Positions 58,901 to 64,000 of a stretch of DNA of 64,000 nt are shown here, piece by piece. Numbering within the stretch: position 1 is the stretch's first letter; each line of letters starts with the position of its first letter. Both the position numbers and the translations under genes were made by a program. The notes below the pieces were generated by a model. That model did not search any database. It had not been told where the DNA came from and was given only the letters and a program-made list of their open reading frames with translations. Location: contig WEDG01007224.1 in assembly GCA_017591395.1 (NCBI GenBank), positions 30,001 through 94,000 of the forward strand, in the 5' to 3' direction. The stretch comes from Schistocephalus solidus (taxonomy: Eukaryota > Platyhelminthes > Cestoda > Diphyllobothriidea > Diphyllobothriidae).

Positions 58901-61900
58901 CATCACACCGGGCTCAGGTGGGGGAGGGGATGAGAGTGCGGTAGATGCAGCGTAAGTCTACTATCACTTTAAACTAAATCACGCGCAATTCACCGTCCCT
59001 GCATCAGCCTTCCATGGAGCAAATGCGGTGGACAGCGTCGAAATCGACGGTTGAACTATCGAAGATGTTGCGCAAACCTGTCTGTCTGAGACGAATGTTT
59101 ACATCCCAAGTGTTTGCATAGACACGGAAGATGGTTGTTCGATCACCACAACCATTTCTTTATTCATTTGAACAGACGAACTCGTACAAGAGTTCATCAT
59201 CAGAGATAAAAATAGCAACAAAACGAAAAGTAGTTATAAGGGGTAGGAGCCACTCAAATATTAGTGACACCAATCAATAGATGTATTGATCTGGTGCACG
59301 CATACAGAGCCCTGCGCAGTCACCTTCAAGATTGCGTTCCTGAGGTTTGATTGGCCCTTAACCCCTATAACTGTTGCCTGCTTTGTTGCCGTTTTCAGCT
59401 ATGCTGATGAACAAAGAAATGGTTACGACGATCGAACAGCCCTCTTATTATTCCCTACCCACCATTAACTAATTCACGCGCAAGTGATAGGTGCTGCGCG
59501 CAATACGTGAGGCACGCGGTAGATGTCATCGACTGCGACAGTCAGGCTATTACAGCGACATGGACAATAACAGTTGGAACATTATAAAAAAAGGTTTTGA
59601 AGGGGTACCTTTTTGTCTGTGGGTAGAACAGTGAGCTCCTCTTGTCCAATATCGACCTGGCCAACATGTATGTGGTCTACATCGACAAATTCGGGGTTCA
59701 GTTGACATAGATCGAAGGCGAAGGCCTCGTAGAGTTTGGTGTAGCTCACCATCCCAGCCATCCAGGGATAACAGACGAGACCAAGGAACCAATGCAAACT
59801 GCAATGTTTGCGGTTTCAAGGAAATCAACAGAGGACTTAAAACATCAAATACACACTTACGGGTAAATGTGCACGATACATTTAAGGTAAACAGGACTGC
59901 AGATACAAGCGATAGTGCGAGTCCTAGAAGGTTATTGAGAAGAAGTAGACTAAATGACGTTTACTTCTTTCGTAAACAAGACTATTTAGAGGCAGAAACA
60001 ACTATGGTAAACGAACTGCTCCATATTTGGCGTTGTGAACTCAGTCTGCCGAAGACGCAAGCATCCGGGTAAAGGTTCATGCGTCACAGAGAAGTACGCC
60101 CAGATGCAACGGACATCTGCCGCGTCGAAGAATTACAGTAACGCGAAGTATTTGAGAAGTGGTGCATTTGGAGAATGCTGCGGATTTGAAGCGTATATGG
60201 TGTTGAAAGCGCAGAACTCAGTCGTAAAGTAGGCATGCTACCAGCCGTCGAGGTCACGAACACCTATAGCGTGATCCTTCAAGCTCTCTAGGTCTGCTGC
60301 CGTAGCTCATCACGCGTGAAGGTATAAACTGCGGCATCGCCGAAACCGGCTAGATCGGGCACGATCATAGCCTTGACAAGTAAAAGTCCCGACCATGATA
60401 CAATTGTTAGTAGCTATGTTAGTACCTTCGAAGGCAATGGACTGAAGCTGTCCAAATGAGACTCTGATTATGATGATGAGCCGAAACCCTTGTAGCTGCG
60501 CAATGCAGTGGTAGAATATCGGCGAAGTACGCGTCTGAGCTTTTAGTTAGTACCGGTACTGTCAGTACGGCAGATCATGCAACTGAAAATATTTTGACTG
60601 CAAGGCACCAATAACGAAGGGAAAATGGTTATAAAAAGTCATCCAGACGTACTTTTCATTTATGGGAATGATAATATAATCCTTGGAGAAGAGGTCTACG
60701 CGACGTGTCCACTTGGCCACGTTCGAATGACGAGCCATTCTTAGTCTGAAATTAAATAGCCAAGCAAATTATAAGCACAAGGGCGACAATAAAGCAAATA
60801 AAAACAATCATATAACCTACCCCTAATATATTTATTACTGTAAACAGAGGTAAGCTTTTTCATGAAAGCGCCCGATTCTTGTTCATTTTCATGCAGCAAT
60901 TAGAAAAAAGCTGTAACGGAGCAAATGGGACTTAGTTGTAGCGGGAATTCGAACCCTACTCGTAACGGCTGGCACCCAGTCCCACAGAGTCAACCGGCAC
61001 ATGGACCTGTGAGGCGCAGGCTCTGCGATTGCTTGCTAACCCCTCCCCCCACCGATATTTGTCCACTTGGCGTTCTACTCCTCAACACCGAAGAAACTCA
61101 AGTCTAACATCATTTCATTGTCGGGCCTGACCACACATGTCGGCTTTTTTGATTGGGTTAGAGGAGGCGATGTTTTTGAACGCCAGCATTGACAGAAAAG
61201 TACTGGCACCCTTTTGACCATAAGGTCGCTTTTTATTGACGACGCGATGATCTGAAGTTTTGGTCGCCGGCGCATAAGCAATGCCTCAAAGATGGTGCTT
61301 CTGACTACGATTCAGTCTTCATACACACCGGACAGCTGGGTGTCACAATGTTCCCGCACAGTCAAGTTCTTACCAAAGTCCTGGTGAGGGCTTTAATGGG
61401 TCGATACAAGTGAATATGAAGCCACTGGAACGGCTGGTCTTTCATGGGATTTTGAGACGCAAAGACAGTAGCGCTCTCACGAGTGCGTATCGGACACACA
61501 CATTGAGAAATAAACGATCACCGCAATTGTCCATAAGCCTATGAACAAATTTGAGTATTTCTCCCATCATTTAAATGCCACGCCAGCAGGTGCCTGTTTG
61601 AGCACGAAAATCCGGCGTTGACCATAACTATTATAGTCGTTTCAGCAAAACCAAGAAGTTGGTCGGCATTTTCACGTTGATTACAGATGACCGAGTTTCT
61701 GGGGGTGTGTGACAGTGCGCAAACTGCAACCTACGCCAAAGCAACACACGTTATTGTTGGAAGGAAGAGAGGGAGAGACAAAAAGTCCGTCAAGGTGTTC
61801 ACAAAATTAATCTCACACTCGGCTTGGGGGCATATAGGGCAAGTAAACTTATGCTTCAGACATAGGCGAGTGATACAGCACAGGAGCGACGTCGCCTCTG

Positions 61901-63552
61901 GAAGTGTCACTATAATAGAGCTAGTCTAGCCCACCTGATCCTGTCGTTTTCACTGCTCAGGTGTCGGCATTAAACAACCAGGCTTCCGAAAGACAGGCAG
62001 TGTCCGTACTGAAGGTCGGACGGGTGCGCATCGTCCGATACCTTGGCATGCACGTCCATGAATCAAAAAAGTTGAAGGCTATTTACAAAGACGTTAAAAT
62101 TTTGCATTCCCAGCGCCATAAAGGTTATCGGTAAAAAAGGAATGCAACCAATACGGAGTTCAAAGGCGTTCGCCAATCTATCCATTAATAAAACTGAACT
62201 GAACTGAACTACAGAACTGGGATTGCTGAACTAGGTTGGTATAGAAATTACTTGCGGCATAGTCAAACTCACTGATCGGGATTTGCGTTGTCAGTAGGGC
62301 AGTTAGGAACGGCCGCGGAGGGTGCGGGGGTAGAAGAGAGACGACTGTAGAAGAAACAGTTGAAGAGGTGCGTTGCTTGGCGTTGGAAGGCAGAAAGTTG
62401 TTCAAAGAAGAGGTACTTAAGGTAAAAGTTGATGATCGTGTCGTTGAGGAAGGAACCGGGAGTTAGACAAGCCACATCTTCAGTAGTTAAGAGGATACCG
62501 TCTGAAGATCCAGGAGGCCGATATACGAACCTGGTTTATTTCAGAAGGAAAAACACACTTAACACAAATCTGATAGATTTAGGAGATGAGATGAAGGAAA
62601 TACTTCCATGGGGATAGAAAAGGCAAAAGAGAACTAGGGTCGGGGTTTCAGACGCCCATGTCTACTTTCAAGATCTCGCAAAACTCTCCCTTCGATCTGT
62701 GAAGAGGACGGTACTCATCCGTATTTATCAATACAAGTTACTGTAAAAATTCGTTCAATTAAAAATGTCCAGCTGGGCACCCTGAAGGAGAAGACGCCAG
62801 AAAATCTCTCACTTCTATTAATCTCTAAAGATTCCGCGTCACTATCATACCTCGCGTAACTGTTCTTCATAATAACCCCTGTGAGCAAATTTGGTTGTTA
62901 TTGGTTCACGGAGGCACAAAAAATCAAGGAAAAGGAGAAAGCGGTGTTTGGTGAAGTTTATTTGAAGTAACTGATAGACTGGCCCCTTATCTGGCGGCCA
63001 ACATGATCGAAAATTATCTTGTCACAAAGGGACCGTCACATTTACAGTAACCCAAGAGAGACCGCCACGGAGGGAGTAAGCGTGTATGACCTTCCAAAAT
63101 TGCACAATAACATCGAAGGATTAGCCAGACGAATAATAAACGTCAAGAAAACAGTAAAGAAGATCGGAGTAAAAGTAAATCTGACAAGATGCTATTTGCA
63201 TGCTGAAGAGCGTATCGAAAACAAATGAAAACTGATTGGCGTTCCCAGCTAGCATCTATATTGGTGATTGCATACGTAATTTCGTTTGCGACTGTTGGCA
63301 AACGCGGCCTACGAAACGCTTAATGAGACAAAAGAAATCTTACTGGGAGTCAATCTAATACAAGGAGAGGAGAGTGGAACACAATGCCACAGAGGTGTTG
63401 CTAATATAAAAATATATACTCAGAACAAACCCGTTAGGAGCTTGGCAGTCAGTAGAAGTAGACTTAAGTTCTGTAGGAGGAACGGTAGGAGCACCATCGT
63501 CCGTGAGAATCACGAGATCTTCATTTAGAACTTGTATTGATGTCGGCACCGC
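46817..63552 (-). CDS. SENP6/SENP7-like SUMO-specific protease (Ulp1, C48), partial gene
   Basis: Minus-strand exons: 63552-63431, 62530-62273, 60745-60653, 59798-59609, 50011-49976, possibly 47206-47193, and 46976-46817. Phases agree at every junction read with confidence (2/1, 2/1, 2/1, 0/0), so a continuous frame runs from a SUMO-interacting motif (DLVILTDD) through the Ulp1 core ([69 protein letters not shown]). The catalytic His, Asp and Cys are in exons 4, 5 and 7, with the oxyanion Gln in PSQSN. Such enzymes cut poly-SUMO chains, mostly in the nucleus. The N-terminal part lies beyond the window and the C-terminal exon was not found. The introns hold LINE, Penelope and family A repeats. 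No stop breaks the exons, so it looks functional. Confidence 0.85.
47193..47206 (-). CDS. Candidate 14-nt microexon of the SENP-like gene
   Basis: AAAGTCCTACGACA lies between CTGTAG and GTGACA. Starting in phase 0 it reads KVLR plus CA, and CA+T of the next exon gives His, so the joined text is KVLRHYLQAEW. The family has LREYLxVEW here. It corrects the phase between exons 5 and 7, but a 14-base match can arise by chance, and about six residues of the helix are still missing. Confidence 0.3.
47443..49195 (+). repeat. Long dispersed repeat D, copy 2
   Basis: Full-length match to 1-1782 in the same orientation, lying inside a SENP-like intron. The 3' limit is the same word (GCGCTGATTTCGCGTAATGG). 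Neither copy has a conserved ORF. Confidence 0.85.
49196..49975. other. SENP-like intron, no further feature
   Basis: Nothing recognised. Confidence 0.4.
49976..50011 (-). CDS. SENP-like exon 5: catalytic aspartate (3' end uncertain)
   Basis: Acceptor CTCTATTTTCTCAG. Phase 0 reading [12 protein letters not shown] joins the preceding DKK as KKRTCILDS, matching KxPCILxxDSL of the family; Asp codon 49994-49996. The donor GTGTTT is weak, and an in-frame stop follows six codons later, so the true end lies at or near 49976. Confidence 0.6.
50345..50453 (+). repeat. Near-identical 105-bp piece of repeat D
   Basis: Matches 48317-48421 with only about two differences (AGGAATACATTTTC versus AGGAATAAATTTTC; CAGTTAGCC versus CAGTCAGCC), far closer than copy 1 is to copy 2. 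It is preceded by telomere-like words (CAACCCAACCCTAACCTTAG). Confidence 0.85.
51004..51530 (+). pseudogene. LINE endonuclease domain
   Basis: First frame: [20 protein letters not shown] and [15 protein letters not shown] (the NVR and SET blocks). Second frame from about 51264: [32 protein letters not shown] (catalytic GDFN intact). One frameshift about 51240. After NAHVG the rest of the nuclease is lost: the text jumps at about 51530 to reverse transcriptase. Confidence 0.8.
51535..52420 (+). pseudogene. LINE reverse transcriptase domain
   Basis: [20 protein letters not shown] and [20 protein letters not shown] (about 51540-51700), then [20 protein letters not shown] (block A), [20 protein letters not shown] (block B) and [12 protein letters not shown] (catalytic FADD at 52106-52117). 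A stop at 52145 separates [19 protein letters not shown] and [20 protein letters not shown]. Core residues are present. Confidence 0.85.
53206..53737 (+). pseudogene. LINE C-terminal C2H2-like zinc-finger string
   Basis: Four finger-like units in two frames. Unit 1 [20 protein letters not shown] keeps the Cys pair. Unit 2 [20 protein letters not shown] has the second Cys changed to Trp. Unit 3 [20 protein letters not shown] and unit 4 [20 protein letters not shown] follow after a Pro/Thr-rich spacer. The paired units (1+2 and 3+4, joined by HRTETGE/HRTEAGE) suggest an internal duplication. Such tails probably bind nucleic acid. Confidence 0.7.
53840..54560 (-). repeat. Family A repeat, long form
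   Basis: Reverse orientation. Two successive monomers start TTGGAAGGCTGC (53848) and TTGGAAGGTTGCC (54209), about 360 bases apart. Then GCTGACTGGTGGACTGAGAG, ATGGCACTCCCACGCC, CTCTGTCATGACACCGGGTT and GCGTACGGTGGACCTCGTCG. Confidence 0.85.
54582..54800 (+). repeat. Dispersed repeat C, copy 1
   Basis: AATGGACCTGTGAGACGCAA, GCTCTGCGATTTTTGGGCAA and GTCGGGCCTGACGACAAATA match 61004-61140 in the same orientation. Confidence 0.6.
54801..55585. other. SENP-like intron, no further feature
   Basis: AT-rich; nothing recognised. Confidence 0.4.
55590..56401 (+). mobile_element. CR1-like LINE 3' end
   Basis: Open stretches read [60 protein letters not shown] and [14 protein letters not shown]. After a frame change: [20 protein letters not shown] and [15 protein letters not shown] (56265). 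This is the reverse transcriptase C-terminal region. The 3' tail ends CTTCAAAATAAAGCG then (TC)n, which may be the short terminal repeat of CR1-type elements. 5' truncated. Confidence 0.8.
56405..57955. other. SENP-like intron, no further feature
   Basis: ORFs at 57076-57261 and 57520-57831 (minus) not recognised. Confidence 0.4.
57960..59065 (-). repeat. Family A repeat, longest copy with monomer duplication
   Basis: Reverse orientation. The junction word (GCCAACTGACGGGATAA or GCCAACTGACAATTACAC) occurs at 57963, 58278 and 58677, and the following CAATGTGTGTTGTGTGG / CAATGTGTGTTTTGCGTGG blocks at 58316 and 58712 are about 395 bases apart. This shows two to three tandem monomers. The 3' part equals the short form. 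Inverted relative to 33600-34440. Confidence 0.85.
59125..59460. mobile_element. Inverted pair of Penelope 3' ends
   Basis: The plus-strand arm (about 59290-59450) has [10 protein letters not shown] and then the tail AAAGAAATGGTTACGACGAT. The minus-strand arm (about 59125-59275) has the same tail (AAAGAAATGGTTGTGGTGAT) and the hammerhead-like motif. The arms meet head-to-head near 59285. In the plus arm the motif is reduced to GCTGATGAAC fused to the tail. Confidence 0.65.
59175..59203 (-). ncRNA. Hammerhead-like motif with GAAAC deleted
   Basis: Box CUGAUGA intact; perfect six-pair hairpin GAACUC/GAGUUC around UUGUAC; then directly GUC and UGUUC. Compared with the other copies exactly GAAAC is missing, so it cannot be active. 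Confidence 0.45.
59609..59798 (-). CDS. SENP-like exon 4: catalytic histidine
   Basis: Acceptor AAACATTGCAG, donor GTACCC. Reads [15 protein letters not shown] (His codon 59792-59794), then a 45-residue insertion ([20 protein letters not shown] and on to LPTDKK) in the place where SENP6/7 carry an extra loop between the His strand and the Asp strand. Confidence 0.85.
60455..60620 (+). repeat. Dispersed repeat B, copy 3
   Basis: GATGAGCCGAAACCCTTGTA, GCTGCGCAATGCAGTGGTAG and GAGCTTTTAGTTAGTACC match copy 1 at 6055-6140. Lies between SENP-like exons 3 and 4. Confidence 0.6.
60653..60745 (-). CDS. SENP-like exon 3
   Basis: Acceptor TTTAATTTCAG, donor GTACGT. 30 codons: [20 protein letters not shown] then IIPINE. 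This is the conserved strand before the catalytic His. Both ends fit neighbouring exon phases exactly (CA+A, AA+T). Confidence 0.85.
60940..61240 (+). repeat. Dispersed repeat C, copy 2
   Basis: CATGGACCTGTGAGGCGCAG, GCTCTGCGATTGCTTGCTAA and GTCGGGCCTGACCACACATG match copy 1. At its left, GGGAATTCGAACCCTACT is on the minus strand AGTAGGGTTCGAATTCCC, close to a pol III B box with the T-stem of a tRNA, so this may be the tRNA-like end of a SINE on the minus strand. Confidence 0.5.
61241..62272. other. SENP-like intron, no further feature
   Basis: Short AACTG tandem words at 62190-62212 (CTGAACTGAACTGAACTACA). The ORF at 61687-61929 was not recognised. Confidence 0.4.
62273..62530 (-). CDS. SENP-like exon 2: start of the peptidase domain
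   Basis: Acceptor AAATAAACCAG, donor GTGAGT. 85 full codons: [20 protein letters not shown] leads into [20 protein letters not shown], the substrate-binding start of the Ulp1 fold. [14 protein letters not shown] follows, then a Pro/Ala/Asn-rich tail that probably belongs to the insertion loop typical of SENP6/7. Confidence 0.85.
62531..63430. other. SENP-like intron, no further feature
   Basis: The plus-strand ORF at 63019-63228 is Lys/Arg-rich and unrecognised. Confidence 0.4.
63431..63552 (-). CDS. SENP-like exon 1 of those visible: linker with SUMO-interacting motif
   Basis: Bounded by the acceptor TTTTTATTTATTTAG and the donor GTTTGT. It reads in phase 0: [18 protein letters not shown], then a Pro/Thr/Ser-rich linker. 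VILTDD fits a SUMO-interacting motif (hydrophobic core then acidic), as known in this protease group. It ends after two bases of a Gly codon completed by the next exon. Confidence 0.6.
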
Positions 63553-64000
63553 CTAAATAAATAAAAAGGAGATTTTATAAAGGATTAGAAGAAAAGCTAA
63601 TAGCATAGGGTATGTAGAGGTTTAAAGAACAAGATTGAGAAAGAAAATTTAGCTATTACATAGTATAAAAATGCTTCCAATGTTTGCAGAAGTACGACCG
63701 AGGGTATTTTAAAAGATACAAAATGTGAACTGGGAGACAAAATGGAGACGGATACAGGAATAGGGTTAATCACTGTGTTTTAGGAGAGTGTTGATTACGT
63801 TTCAGACATATCATTCTCCTAACTTCGGGGGTACAAACGAAATCATGACTAAATTAGTTAAAGATGGTACAAAAAAGATGAGTACCAAAAGACATTAATT
63901 TAGCAGGTGGGTTGAAACACGCAAGGAGTGATAAGATTCGAGACCTTCACCAAAAACGAGAACAAAAATGACGATGGAGCGCGAACAAACAAGCTTACTG
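63553..64000. other. SENP-like upstream intron, no further exon seen
   Basis: AT-rich. No minus-strand exon with matching phase was recognised before the window edge. Confidence 0.4.

Noticed and set aside
60463..60490. CTGATTATGATGATGAGCCGAAACC as hammerhead
   Set aside because: No stem II between box and GAAA, no cleavage triplet; it is part of dispersed repeat B, whose other copies lack it.

Overview
This is eukaryotic, repeat-dense DNA with long AT-rich and GC-balanced stretches, large trinucleotide microsatellites and many decayed retrotransposons. The types of element (Penelope-like elements with a GIY-YIG tail, RTE-like and CR1-like non-LTR elements, one LINE with a C-terminal string of C2H2 fingers, a tRNA-derived SINE) and the intron-rich, small-exon host genes point to a flatworm. 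I infer a diphyllobothriidean tapeworm (Spirometra/Dibothriocephalus/Schistocephalus type), but this rests on recognition rather than a database search.

Two host genes can be assembled from splice-compatible exons. (1) A complete profilin gene on the + strand (7444-9130): three coding exons, 131 codons, an in-frame stop directly before the ATG, and a CpG-rich CCAAT-box upstream region. (2) The peptidase part of a SENP6/SENP7-like (Ulp1-family) SUMO protease on the - strand, with exons scattered from 63552 down to 46817. Its His, Asp and Cys catalytic positions lie on three exons, and exon phases match at nearly every junction. One intron is about 9.6 kb and another about 2.8-3.0 kb; both have filled with LINE, Penelope and satellite-like repeats. 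The 5' start lies outside the window and the last exon(s) were not found.

Layout: 1-6300 repeats and microsatellites; 7085-9130 profilin; 9340-14620 decayed RTE-like and CR1-like fragments; 16194-16795 a fold-back element; 18106-18881 an internally deleted hAT transposon with an intact 8-bp target duplication; 19992-20715 a tandem pair of the main dispersed repeat (family A); 21955-25610 a Gypsy fragment and an RTE-like element interrupted by a Penelope terminus; 26660-29935 family A copies and a Penelope-derived inverted repeat; 30541-33370 CR1-like endonuclease and Penelope RT/GIY-YIG; 33430-42870 further repeats; 43715-44480 a CTA/CTG microsatellite; 45700-46250 a CpG-rich block; 46817-63552 the SUMO protease gene with its repeat-filled introns.

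The most interesting signal is a small RNA-like motif found six times at Penelope termini. It looks like a decayed hammerhead ribozyme (box CUGAnGA, short hairpin, then GAAACGUC or a variant). The hairpin is kept while its sequence changes between copies, which suggests selection on RNA structure in the parent elements. The other main observations are the family A repeat (11 copies, satellite-like, with an internal monomer duplication), a 1.75-kb direct repeat 47 kb apart, and a nearly identical 105-bp piece of it close by.
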